A stretch of 64,000 nt of DNA from contig JASDSY010000012.1 of assembly GCA_041441465.1 (NCBI GenBank), forward strand, positions 1 through 64,000, in the 5' to 3' direction. Source of the stretch: JASDSY01 sp041441465. GTDB lineage: Bacteria; Muiribacteriota; UBA9980. The translations under genes and the position numbers were made by a program. The notes beneath the pieces were generated by a model. It saw only the letters and a program-made list of their open reading frames with translations, made no database searches and was not told the DNA's origin. Positions 27,178-35,920 of the stretch are shown one piece after another. Within the stretch, counting starts at the first letter, position 1, and every line of letters begins with the position of its first letter.

Positions 27178-27212
27178 AACGCCGTTAAATTTGACGGCGC
27201 ATTTGAAATTTT
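27178..27212 (+). terminator. hairpin after the first arginine decarboxylase gene
   Basis: CGCCGT and ACGGCG around an 8-base AT loop (about 27180-27199), preceded by an A-run and followed by an interrupted T-rich tail. A weak terminator; transcripts may read into the channel gene. Confidence 0.5.
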
Positions 27213-27238
27213 ATTTCAGCCCTAAAGGATCTTATCAG

Positions 27239-28225
27239 ATGAATGACCGGAAACTTTTAATATATTCCATAGCTACGCTTTTAGTTATTGTAATTGTAGG
27301 CATTTCGGGATATATGCTGATAGAGGGAATGAGCTTTGTTAATTCTCTCTATCTAGTTTCAGTTATTTTTTCGACTGTAGGGCTCGGCGGCGGTGAAACC
27401 CTTTCGGTGACGGGTAAACTCTTTACTGTTTTTCTGGTTTTTACAGGTGTCGCCGTCGGTACGTTCGCTATAAGCAATCTTACTAAAGTCATGGTCGAAG
27501 GGCAGATTCGTAAAGTTTTTGGCAAAGGTTTTATTAACGCTATGATAAAAAAAATGTCAAACCACTATATAATATGCGGTGACGGAGAAATTACCGAGCT
27601 CATAATAAAGGAATTTGAAACAAACGGCCTGTCGTTTGTGATAATATCTAATGACGAAACAGCAATCGAGGAATATTCCAAGCGTTCGATCGTTTATTTG
27701 AAGGGCGATCCCATAAAAGACGAAGTATTGATGGCTGCCGGTATAGAAAGGGCACAGGGGCTCATCTCGAACCTGCCAAATGACGTCGGAAACGTATTTG
27801 TCGTCCTTTCCGCCAAAAACCTCAATCCGAAATTGAAGATTATTACCCGTTCCGAAAATGAAAATTCCCTTGAGAAGCTCAAAAAAGCCGGTGCCGATAA
27901 GGTAATAGCGCCGAATATGATTTGCGGCCGAAGGATGGCGGCGGCAATGATAAAGCCGTCTATTGTCGATTTTCTTGATACCGTAATGCACGGGCAGAAC
28001 CTTGACCTTCAGATGGAGGAAATTACCATACAATCAGACTCCGAAGTCATAGGCAGGTCGCTTATAGATTCCGGTATAAGGCAGAAAAGCGGCGCTATAG
28101 TAATTGCAATGAAAAAAGGCGATAAACTCATAACCAATCCTTTGCCTACAACCATACTTGAAGTCAGCGACAGGATTATCGTTCTTGGCAATTCATCGCA
28201 GATGGAACTTTTGAAAAGAATGTAA
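27239..28225 (+). CDS. two-helix K+ channel with C-terminal RCK domain, atypical selectivity filter
   Basis: 328-aa MthK-like channel: helix 1 (about 8-28), pore loop, helix 2 (about 60-80), then an RCK/TrkA-N Rossmann domain (YIICGDGEITELIIKE near 113) and a TrkA-C-type end. The pore reads STVGLGGGE at residues 45-53 instead of the usual TVGYGD/TVGFGD, so the filter aromatic is Leu and the following Asp is replaced by Gly-Gly-Glu. The nucleotide loop GxGxxT lacks the third glycine. I chose ATG 27239 because the upstream codons run back into the terminator hairpin. The channel fold is clear; ion selectivity and RCK ligand are uncertain. Confidence 0.82.
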   Translation: MNDRKLLIYSIATLLVIVIVGISGYMLIEGMSFVNSLYLVSVIFSTVGLGGGETLSVTGKLFTVFLVFTGVAVGTFAISNLTKVMVEGQIRKVFGKGFINAMIKKMSNHYIICGDGEITELIIKEFETNGLSFVIISNDETAIEEYSKRSIVYLKGDPIKDEVLMAAGIERAQGLISNLPNDVGNVFVVLSAKNLNPKLKIITRSENENSLEKLKKAGADKVIAPNMICGRRMAAAMIKPSIVDFLDTVMHGQNLDLQMEEITIQSDSEVIGRSLIDSGIRQKSGAIVIAMKKGDKLITNPLPTTILEVSDRIIVLGNSSQMELLKRM

Positions 28226-28238
28226 TAATAAAATTCCG

Positions 28239-29630
28239 CTATTTTATTTTTAAAATTATCTCGTCTGGAATCCTTTCTCTTTCAAAGCTATAATATAAAA
28301 TGTCATCGAAACATTTCCTGAAAATCATAACGGCCGCCGCGAGCGATACCGCCGTCGAAGCCGCGTAGCCGAAGCCCATGAATTTATTGCCGAATAAAAG
28401 TATGCCGAGCAAATTTATCGTGAAATTTGAGGCTAGAAATATGCATACGCAGGCGAGGGTCTCCTTTAAAAAGTCGAAATACATAAGTAATATCATCGTC
28501 AGCAGGAAAAAACTATGGAAAACGGCGCCGAATGTAAACGCGGTCCAGTTGGCCCGGTAATCGGCGCTTAATTTCAGGATAGTCATGATTTGTTCCGAAA
28601 ATATGATGATAAAAAACGCCATCGGCACGGTTATTTTTAATACTGATTGCGCGCCTTTTATTATCGATTTTTTCATTGAATCGAAATTCATTTCTATATA
28701 ATCGAGGCTTTCTTTTTCAGTGATCGCCTTATAAAAATTCCTGAATTTAACATAAAAATTAGTCTCGATTTTTAAAGTGAATAACGCCATGACCGGGATC
28801 AGTATTGCAACGAATATCAGGTTAAGACGGTCATATACGGAGTTTTCATATAAGAGCCCGCATACCTTGCCGCCGCCGAGGTACCAGAACAAGATTTTAT
28901 CTATCCATACCGCGAGGTTAAAAAACAGGCCTGTCAAAAATAACGAGCGGTATTTTATTATTATTTTCTTTTCTTCGCTTGAATCCGGCCATTTTTGGAA
29001 TGGAAATTCATTTAAAATTTCAAGATGCATCTGCCAGAATATATATAATACGCCCAGCGTGAAACCGAGGAAATAAAAGGCCAGGCCGAAGCTGGAACCG
29101 AGCATTATCGAGACCGTTACCGCTATAAAAAAGCCGCCGGCAAATTTTGACGATATCGCCTTGAAATCGCGGCAGGCGGTTAAAATTATAAGCTGCTGCC
29201 AGACGCCGCCCATTATTATGAACAAAAATGTCGTTATTACGGCGCATGGAATGTCAGGGCAGGACATTCCGAAAAAAAATGCTCCGATAATCGTTAAAAT
29301 TGGGAATAAGAAAGCAAGCGAGCGCAGATAATAAGCGGATATCATTTCAAACCGGCCGGAATATATGTAATCGGATATTATGCGTGTGGTTATGAGTTGA
29401 AAAAAACCAGCTATTATTTGTGAAAATGCGAAAACATAAATTATTATGGCCTGAAAAATTTTGTTCATATTCAGGTCGGCCGTTATAAAAAACGAAATTA
29501 CGATGAATGAAAGCAGTGAATATATCCACGGCCCCGATGATATTAGTGCCGAGTATGAATACGCTTTTAAGCTGCTTAACAGCGAATCGCTTTTTATTAA
29601 ATTTTGTAATTTAAAACCTATTCCAGCCAT
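28239..29630 (-). CDS. pelG: PelG-like inner-membrane polysaccharide transporter
   Basis: 463 aa with about twelve membrane segments. The N-terminus (MAGIGFKLQNLI then SALISSGPWIYSLLSF) is the hallmark of PelG, the MOP-superfamily member of the Pel exopolysaccharide machine. Other family-like blocks are FWYLGGGKVCGLLYEN and FGFGYAAS-type sequence near the end (KFMGFGYAASTA). In Pseudomonas, PelG forms a complex with PelD, PelE and PelF to synthesise and move the polymer across the inner membrane. Here it is the last gene of a five-gene minus-strand operon, 56 bases after pelF. ATG 29630 follows GGAGCTATAA. It converges on the channel gene with only 13 bases between stops. Confidence 0.9.
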   Translation of the reverse strand: MAGIGFKLQNLIKSDSLLSSLKAYSYSALISSGPWIYSLLSFIVISFFITADLNMNKIFQAIIIYVFAFSQIIAGFFQLITTRIISDYIYSGRFEMISAYYLRSLAFLFPILTIIGAFFFGMSCPDIPCAVITTFLFIIMGGVWQQLIILTACRDFKAISSKFAGGFFIAVTVSIMLGSSFGLAFYFLGFTLGVLYIFWQMHLEILNEFPFQKWPDSSEEKKIIIKYRSLFLTGLFFNLAVWIDKILFWYLGGGKVCGLLYENSVYDRLNLIFVAILIPVMALFTLKIETNFYVKFRNFYKAITEKESLDYIEMNFDSMKKSIIKGAQSVLKITVPMAFFIIIFSEQIMTILKLSADYRANWTAFTFGAVFHSFFLLTMILLMYFDFLKETLACVCIFLASNFTINLLGILLFGNKFMGFGYAASTAVSLAAAVMIFRKCFDDILYYSFERERIPDEIILKIK

Positions 29631-29686
29631 TTATAGCTCCAAATTCGATATAAAATAATATAAGCAAATCAGCGTCGCACGGATGC

Positions 29687-31192
29687 TCATTTTGAACGGG
29701 ATTGGGCGAGATTATTGAAATAAATTTCACGGTAACTGGAAATCAGGCGTTTTTTCTGATAGTACGCCTGCACTCTTTTCTGGCCGGATATCGCCATTTC
29801 GCGCCATAAACCGGGGGCGTTGAGGATTTTGATGACGGCTTCCGCTGTTTCATCCGGCGATTTTATTTTAGTTATTATTCCGCAGGCGCCTAATTTTTGA
29901 TCGGCGAATGCGTCGCCGTGGACCATTTCGCGGCAGGCGCCGACATTCGAAGATACTACCGGGATTCCCGCGGCCATAGCTTCGAGCATTACAAGCGGCT
30001 GCACTTCCGTGATAGAAGTGAGGACAAGTACGTCAAGTATCTTATAATAATCGGCAGAATTAGCAAGGCCGGTGAATTTTAATTTGCCGTTAAGGCCCAG
30101 GTCGGTGACGAGTTTTCTTATGTTTTTTGAATAATCGATATCTTCGTCTTCGGGGCCGATTACATAAAATTCAACATTTTTAAGCGCGCCGTTTATTATT
30201 TTACATGAGCGTACGAAGGTTTCGACGTCTTTTACGGGTACGACACGTCCTACGAAACCGACTTTAAAAACGCCGTTATCACCGCCGAGACGCCCTTTCA
30301 GATTTTCGAATTTTTCCAGATCGATTCCGTTCGGAATTAATTTTATGAGATTGCCGTCGGCGCCGAGGTTGACCTGCATTTTTTTGTTTTCGGTATAAAG
30401 CGATATTATCTCGTCGGCATGGTGGTATGTTATTTTTGACAGAAAATCAAAAATTTTTACCCAGAAATCTTTAATCTTGCCAAGCTGAGCCTGTATTTTT
30501 AGCATTTCACGTTCGTCGTCGAGTATCCAGTCCGCTTCGGAAATTTCAATTTTTCGTTCGACAGTATAAATGCCGTGTTCGGTCAGGACAATCGGCGAAC
30601 CGGTTTTCATTTTTGCGAGTACGCTGTATAAGCCGGCGTAGCCGGTTGAAACCGGATGGTAAACTGCTGCTTTTAAAATATCGGCGTTTAATACCTGCAT
30701 AAGCGGAAGGTGAGTGGTTCTGAATGTCCAGTAATAATCTATGAAAGAAGTTTTTAAGTCGTTTTGCTTATAAAGGTTTTTAACTATTTCGAAAGATTGA
30801 CGCGAATATAACATCTGCTCTATGGTTACGGCCGAATGCGGTGATTTGTCGGGCCAAAGTTCCGGCGCGACACGTTTGGCTATGTTTTCAAATCCTTTTA
30901 AACGGCCTTTGGATATTTCATTATGAAATGACTGAAATTCGAAGGCGGAATCGGCGATGCCGGGGCTCCCGTCGCTTGTGATCATCGGTTCATGTATGAA
31001 TACTTCCTGAAACTCTATAACGTTAGGCGGCAGCTTATATTTAAGTTCGCGAAAAGGATCTTTTTTAGAAGCTATGTGGACTACTCCGAAAGTCAGGTTC
31101 GGAAAATTTCTTATAATATCATGCACCCAGGCGGACACGCCGCCGGTTATATAAGGGTATGTTCCTTCGCAGATTATGCATATATCAACCAT
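29687..31192 (-). CDS. pelF: PelF-like cytoplasmic glycosyltransferase
   Basis: 501-aa GT4-type GT-B glycosyltransferase. The PelF N-terminus is plain (VDICIICEGTYPYITGGVSA). The C-terminal nucleotide-sugar half has GFVGRVVPVKDVE, the E-x7-E region in EVQPLVMLEAMAAGIPVV and GACREM. PelF uses a UDP-sugar (UDP-GlcNAc/GalNAc in Pseudomonas Pel) to polymerise the chain. It starts six bases after the HEAT-repeat gene stop and has no strong ribosome site of its own, so translational coupling is likely. The sugar used here cannot be read from sequence. Confidence 0.92.
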   Translation of the reverse strand: MVDICIICEGTYPYITGGVSAWVHDIIRNFPNLTFGVVHIASKKDPFRELKYKLPPNVIEFQEVFIHEPMITSDGSPGIADSAFEFQSFHNEISKGRLKGFENIAKRVAPELWPDKSPHSAVTIEQMLYSRQSFEIVKNLYKQNDLKTSFIDYYWTFRTTHLPLMQVLNADILKAAVYHPVSTGYAGLYSVLAKMKTGSPIVLTEHGIYTVERKIEISEADWILDDEREMLKIQAQLGKIKDFWVKIFDFLSKITYHHADEIISLYTENKKMQVNLGADGNLIKLIPNGIDLEKFENLKGRLGGDNGVFKVGFVGRVVPVKDVETFVRSCKIINGALKNVEFYVIGPEDEDIDYSKNIRKLVTDLGLNGKLKFTGLANSADYYKILDVLVLTSITEVQPLVMLEAMAAGIPVVSSNVGACREMVHGDAFADQKLGACGIITKIKSPDETAEAVIKILNAPGLWREMAISGQKRVQAYYQKKRLISSYREIYFNNLAQSRSK

Positions 31193-31198
31193 AATTTA

Positions 31199-33211
31199 TC
31201 AGCCGATGGCGTTAATCAGCTCGTTCGCCTCGCTTCCGCCGTATTTGTGCAGCAGGTTGAATAAATAAAATTTATTTTCGTATCCTATATTCTGCACCAT
31301 TTGTTTATAAAATTTAATCGCTTTGTCGGTTTTTTTATATAGAAATGAAACATCGGCCCCGTAGCCGTTATTTATGAATGCATCTTCGAGCGCGTTCATG
31401 ACGACCGGTGAAAAAGAACTGGAAATTATATTGTTCTCCGCGGTTCCGACAGCGTATATGTCGAAAATAGTTACGACGTTGTCAGTTAAAATTCCATATA
31501 TTGCCTCTTTTAGAGCGAATACTACGGGTTCGGACATGGTATAGGCCGCGCTTCTGCCGGAGAGCGGGAATTTTCTGACAAAAGCCTTGAATGCGTTGAA
31601 ATTTTTAGTCTGTCTTAATATATTGATATAGACCGGCAATTTTTCATCTGTCACCGAGTCCAGGAAAAACTCGAGCGCTTCCGAATTTTTGTTCAGAAGC
31701 GAAACTACGGTATCGTTTATGACGGATTTGAACATCGGAGTAAGCGATTCATTGCTTAAGTTTATGAAGTCGTGCAAAAAATCCAGGCATTCATTGTAGG
31801 GAAGCGATACCGCCGCCGCCGCTATCAAATTGAGGTCTTGCGCCGCAAACAGGCGCTCGATAAAATTTTTATAAAAATTTTTATTTAATATGCCGGTTTC
31901 GCGGACTTTTTTTATGTATGCCTCGGCGAATGAAGAAAATAAAAAGTTATCGCCTGAGCATTCCGTGAATATTTTTTCAAGTTTTCTTATTCCGCCGTTC
32001 AATTCATAATTTGTTACAATTAAAATAATCGAAAAATATTTATATGTTTTGGAATTTGAGGTTTTGTATGTCGATTCAAGAATATTTAAGAATTCCGGCG
32101 GCGGCACGATTTTTTTCGAGGAGTAAATGTTGAGCAGCATAGCTTTTATAAGGTCATTCTTGAAGCTGGCGAATAATTGCGGCAGATGATTAAGGTATTT
32201 TTGCTCTTTTATTAAAAACCTGTCGTTTAAAATAAAATACTCGAGCGCGTGCGTCTGGTTTGAAAGATTCAGCAGCCCGCTTTTTAAGGCTTCATGGATT
32301 ATGGAGCTGTCGAAGTTCAATAATTCCATTAAAATTATGTATTTCAGGGGTGAGCCGGGTTCTGAAAAAAGTAATTTTAATCCGGTTAAGGCTTTCTTAA
32401 GGTCCCTGTCGCGCGCGCCGCGGTTTAAGTATTTGATAAGGCAGGCGCTTCGCAATCCTAATGAAATATCACTGTTTTTGAATATTCTTTCGGCGAAATC
32501 AAGGGCATCCAGGCTTTCAAAAGAAAGCAAAGAAGAAATAATCTCGTCGTCGAATTGGTTAAATTTGCCGAATATTGATTGATAAACTGCCAGAAGATCG
32601 TTTTCAGGTACTATATAACGGGCGAGACGGCATGTTACGGAAAATAATTTCAAGCGCTTGCCGTGAAAAAAAATGTTAAGTGCGTTTAAAACGGCTCCAG
32701 CGGCCGCGGGAGTTTTTATTTTATGCGCTACGGCGTACTTGAGCGAATTTATAAAGATGTTGTCGCTGTTATTATCGCGCGCGTTTTTTAAAAAGGTTAT
32801 TATTTTATCTTCGGCAATCGGTCTATCCGAAGCTTCAGTAGATATGGCCAGAGCGGTTGAAACTTCAAGTGAATTTTCTGAGTTTAACATCGAATCGAGT
32901 TCTTCTTGCGACAGAGTGCCGGCTATTTTTCCCACGGCCTTAACCGCGTCATTTTGAATATCTATATCGTCGCATGTGAAAAAATATATAAGGTAATGGC
33001 CCGTCTTGGGCTTTTGAAAAAGCGTGACGAGTCTTATGAACGCTTGTTTTACGTATTTGCCAGATTTTTGAATTCCGTTAAAGATGGCCGGAAGCAAACT
33101 CTCGTCGCGGATATTTAGGAACATATTTGTCGCAAGATTCCTGATTTCCGAGTCCGGCGATTCCATCGAGTCTATTATTTTTGATATGTCATCAAATGTA
33201 TCGCTTTTCAT
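31199..33211 (-). CDS. large HEAT-repeat protein inside the Pel-like operon
   Basis: 670-aa, almost wholly alpha-helical protein without signal peptide or membrane segment. The first 120 residues hold recognisable HEAT units (DSPDSEIRNLATNMFL-type, then DIDIQNDAVKAVGKIAGTL). The rest is a run of diverged helical pairs to the end. It starts inside the last codon region of the upstream PelE-like gene (ATGA overlap, 33208-33211) and ends six bases before pelF, so it is embedded in the operon. I know of no component of this kind in the Pseudomonas Pel system. A cytoplasmic scaffold joining PelD/PelE and PelF is a reasonable inference. Confidence 0.78.
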   Translation of the reverse strand: MKSDTFDDISKIIDSMESPDSEIRNLATNMFLNIRDESLLPAIFNGIQKSGKYVKQAFIRLVTLFQKPKTGHYLIYFFTCDDIDIQNDAVKAVGKIAGTLSQEELDSMLNSENSLEVSTALAISTEASDRPIAEDKIITFLKNARDNNSDNIFINSLKYAVAHKIKTPAAAGAVLNALNIFFHGKRLKLFSVTCRLARYIVPENDLLAVYQSIFGKFNQFDDEIISSLLSFESLDALDFAERIFKNSDISLGLRSACLIKYLNRGARDRDLKKALTGLKLLFSEPGSPLKYIILMELLNFDSSIIHEALKSGLLNLSNQTHALEYFILNDRFLIKEQKYLNHLPQLFASFKNDLIKAMLLNIYSSKKIVPPPEFLNILESTYKTSNSKTYKYFSIILIVTNYELNGGIRKLEKIFTECSGDNFLFSSFAEAYIKKVRETGILNKNFYKNFIERLFAAQDLNLIAAAAVSLPYNECLDFLHDFINLSNESLTPMFKSVINDTVVSLLNKNSEALEFFLDSVTDEKLPVYINILRQTKNFNAFKAFVRKFPLSGRSAAYTMSEPVVFALKEAIYGILTDNVVTIFDIYAVGTAENNIISSSFSPVVMNALEDAFINNGYGADVSFLYKKTDKAIKFYKQMVQNIGYENKFYLFNLLHKYGGSEANELINAIG

Positions 33212-34272
33212 TTACGCTCCGCAAAAAAAATTATCGAATTATATAATTCCTTAAATTCCGGGGTTCTTTTTATCAAATCCTCGTCTAAGTATTTTCGCGA
33301 GTTAAAACATATTTCCCTGATTTTATCAAAATTTTTAAGGTTATAATGTATTTCGCAAAACAGTATTACCGCCTCGATTTTTATTTTTTCATTTCGCGGT
33401 TCGAAAATGGCGGGTTCCTTTAATAAAGCTTCAAGCGTTTCAAGCGCGGTATCGTATTTTCCGCAAAGAGCGTATTCCGATGCGAGAAATTTCCGCGCCG
33501 CCAGAAAATCGGGTTTTTGCGAAGTTATGAATCGCAGTTCGTTGAACATTGATTCATGAAAATCGCCGCCGCTGGTGCGGTCGAATATTCCTGAGTGTAT
33601 ATATTCGGAGAGGCATTTGGCTAATTCGAACCTTTTCAAATGCCATTGGTCGTATTCGCCGTTTTTTATTTCGCCGATTGAATCGGATAAACGAGTTATC
33701 CTGTCGCGCATCGAGTTTTCTAATTTTAAAAGCGCGGTCGCGGCCATGAACTTGATTTCAACGCTCGGGTCTGAAAGCGCATGTTTTAACAGTTTGACGG
33801 CGTGCCGCGAACCCATGCGCGCCAATATAGTTATGGCTTTTCTTTTTATGTCTATGTTTTCGCCGCCTAGAACGTCGATTATAGGTACCGCGTTTTTTTG
33901 CAGTTCGTTTATGCCGTGCGGAAGATTAGTTGTAATTTTTTCGTTATCGGACGAGCTTTTTATATAATTTTCAATTTCGGTTTTTAAACCTCCGTAATTT
34001 TTACCTGACGAAGCGCGCACTATGAATGTCGAGCGGTAAATAAAGCAGCCTATAAAGGGCGCCGAAAAAATTAAAGCAGCCAGAAATAGTAAATTTTGCT
34101 TTTCTCCGCTGAAATTCAGGCCGCGTATTCTGCCGTAAAGCGCGGCCAATATCGCAGCTTGAAACGGCCAGAACAGCAGGGCGGGATAATTCAGGCGATG
34201 CAGTCCATAAATGAATATTCCCTGGGCCAGCGCTATCATATATTCATATTTTAATATTTTTTCGCAAATCAT
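33208..34272 (-). CDS. PelE-like membrane protein with HEAT/TPR-type cytoplasmic part
   Basis: 354 aa: two or three hydrophobic segments in the first 100 residues (YEYMIALAQGIFIYGL, FLAALIFSAPFIGCFIY), then helical repeats. HEAT-type units are clear at about 130-185 (DIKRKAITILARMGS and DPSVEIKFMAATALLKLEN), followed by TPR-like units near 245-340 (YALCGKYDTALETLEALL). PelE of Pseudomonas is a two-helix membrane protein with a TPR domain that bridges PelD and PelF, and this gene occupies the same slot after a pelD-like gene. Sequence identity to PelE is not something I can confirm. Overlaps of four bases with both neighbours (ATGA) show tight coupling. Confidence 0.72.
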   Translation of the reverse strand: MICEKILKYEYMIALAQGIFIYGLHRLNYPALLFWPFQAAILAALYGRIRGLNFSGEKQNLLFLAALIFSAPFIGCFIYRSTFIVRASSGKNYGGLKTEIENYIKSSSDNEKITTNLPHGINELQKNAVPIIDVLGGENIDIKRKAITILARMGSRHAVKLLKHALSDPSVEIKFMAATALLKLENSMRDRITRLSDSIGEIKNGEYDQWHLKRFELAKCLSEYIHSGIFDRTSGGDFHESMFNELRFITSQKPDFLAARKFLASEYALCGKYDTALETLEALLKEPAIFEPRNEKIKIEAVILFCEIHYNLKNFDKIREICFNSRKYLDEDLIKRTPEFKELYNSIIFFAERK

Positions 34273-35621
34273 TTTTTTCTGTAAACTACCTTATAATTGA
34301 AATCGAGCTTTATGAAATTTTCGGGCATCGATGCGCCGGCAAAAAATGACGGCAGCGCCTGCTTGATGCGTTTTATAAGTATCATGGCGCCTTTTTCGTC
34401 AGTCGAAGGCAGCAGATTCACCAGAAAATTTTCGTTTTTAAACCGCGAAGCTATGTCGATATCACGTATTATTGTCTTCAGGAATATAGTGATCAGTCTC
34501 AATATTTCCCCGCGTTTTTCGGGTGGAAATTCTTCGTAATTAACTATCTTTACGAGTACCAGCGAAAGATCGAAGTTGTATCTTTGCGCCCTTTTATATT
34601 CTTCGGCGAGGCGTTTTTTAAAGTAATCATATTTATATGCGAGTGTAAGTTCGTCTTCTATATTTTTTGAACGTTCGTTCAGGAATTCGCGGGAATTCAG
34701 AAGCGCGCCCTGAGCCCAGCCGGCTATTATTTCCATGATATTTATTGTTTCATGGTTCATTTTCGAAAAAGGGATTTCAAAAATTATTATAAAGCCGTAT
34801 AATTCATCGGTGCCCTTAAATTTAACGGGGCATGACAATTTTACATTTTGCTTTGCGCCGTATTTTGCCTTTAACTCTGATATATCGGCGACGGTCATTA
34901 TTTTTCCCGTATCGAAGGATTTTTTTACGACAGGATCGTCGTTTATGGAGCTGATTACGCTGTCGGTATTGTTTTCGGTGCTGTCGCAGGCGAGAATAAG
35001 TTTTGAATCTTCGACTATCTTGTAAATCGCGAATGACGAGGAGGATGTGAATTTTTTCACTAATTCGCAAATTGACCTGTTGAGCTCGTCCTCGTTAAGG
35101 GAATTAAGGGACGACGCTGCCTGGTAAACGGTTTTTAAAGTATGCGAAGTTTCGAATATTTTAAGGGCGTTAGCTTTGTCATCTTCGGAAATACCTGAAT
35201 TTATTTCCTGCGCTTTATTCAGTTGCGCCGCCAGCAAGTCGTTTCTTTCTTCGAGCGTTTTAATCTCATAATCAAAATTTTCACGTATCAGCGATAGGTA
35301 ATAGCCTGTCAATAAAAATAAAATTGAAGTTTTTAAGGCGGATATGTCGGTTAAAAATTCTAATACCGGCATGCCCATTCTGAAATAAGCGATGATCAGG
35401 AACACGAAGGCGACTATTGCCGACGAAATAAGGCCGTTTGGAAATTTCTGCCCGGGAGCCGCCCAGAATATTATAAGCCAGAAAGGGTTAAACGAGAAAC
35501 TGAGAAACCCCATATCATTTCCGCAGAAATTATAATTTATCGCGAGCAGCGCAATTATGAGCGCGCAAGTTTCGAATAAAGAAGTTTTTCTGGCGGAAGT
35601 CAGATTATTTATAAAATTCAT
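34269..35621 (-). CDS. pelD: PelD-like c-di-GMP receptor: membrane helices, GAF, degenerate GGDEF with I-site
   Basis: 450 aa. Four hydrophobic segments lie in residues 12-125, followed by a coiled-coil (YEIKTLEERNDLLAAQLN), a GAF domain (about 165-310) and a GGDEF-fold domain (about 320-445). The active-site loop is KNENF (395-399) instead of GGDEF, so no cyclase activity is expected. The inhibitory-site motif RxxD is intact as R386-D-I-D389, exactly five residues before the loop, the geometry used by PelD to bind c-di-GMP. It leads the operon and has its own promoter (35666-35694). ATG 35621 follows AGAGG. The architecture match to PelD is strong; sequence similarity should be confirmed by profile search. 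Confidence 0.85.
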   Translation of the reverse strand: MNFINNLTSARKTSLFETCALIIALLAINYNFCGNDMGFLSFSFNPFWLIIFWAAPGQKFPNGLISSAIVAFVFLIIAYFRMGMPVLEFLTDISALKTSILFLLTGYYLSLIRENFDYEIKTLEERNDLLAAQLNKAQEINSGISEDDKANALKIFETSHTLKTVYQAASSLNSLNEDELNRSICELVKKFTSSSSFAIYKIVEDSKLILACDSTENNTDSVISSINDDPVVKKSFDTGKIMTVADISELKAKYGAKQNVKLSCPVKFKGTDELYGFIIIFEIPFSKMNHETINIMEIIAGWAQGALLNSREFLNERSKNIEDELTLAYKYDYFKKRLAEEYKRAQRYNFDLSLVLVKIVNYEEFPPEKRGEILRLITIFLKTIIRDIDIASRFKNENFLVNLLPSTDEKGAMILIKRIKQALPSFFAGASMPENFIKLDFNYKVVYRKK

Positions 35622-35665
35622 TTTAAGGCCTCTTATAAAAATTCATACGATTTTAAAACAGTTGA

Positions 35666-35694
35666 AGTATATAATAAAAAACCGCTTATGTCAA
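35666..35694 (-). promoter_or_regulatory. sigma70 promoter of the Pel-like operon
   Basis: On the minus strand, TTGACA (35694-35689), a 17-base spacer and TATACT (35671-35666), about 45 bases before the pelD-like start. Confidence 0.78.
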
Positions 35695-35812
35695 TAAAAT
35701 ATAGGTGAAATCGCATTCTTGCTAAGGATTTAATTTTTTTGCCTATTATTTTTTTATAGGCGGCGTATGATCGAATAATAATTACTGACGTTGAATATTT
35801 TGCGTTTTACTA

Positions 35813-35841
35813 TTGACAATTTTTTCTTCCGGTGTTAATAT
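35813..35841 (+). promoter_or_regulatory. sigma70 promoter of the tetR operon
   Basis: TTGACA (35813-35818), 17-base spacer, TAATAT (35836-35841). The -10 hexamer is inside the palindromic operator that follows. Confidence 0.82.
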
Positions 35842-35870
35842 TACCATCGGTAATTACCAATGGTAATATT
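35837..35870. promoter_or_regulatory. 34-bp near-perfect palindrome, candidate TetR operator
   Basis: The segment AATATTACCAT...ATGGTAATATT with a central GGTAATTACC is an inverted repeat over 34 bp with one mismatched symmetric pair. It overlaps the -10 box of the tetR promoter and lies 51 bases before tetR, as expected for an autorepressor site. The nested ATTACC/GGTAAT copies could bind two dimers. Confidence 0.8.
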
Positions 35871-35920
35871 AAATGAATTTTGTTTTTTTAGCTTATTATA
35901 AATGATTAGAGGTATTCTGG

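Noticed and set aside
34269..35621. Active diguanylate cyclase
   Set aside because: The GGDEF loop is KNENF, which lacks the catalytic Gly-Gly-Asp/Glu-Glu; only the I-site remains.
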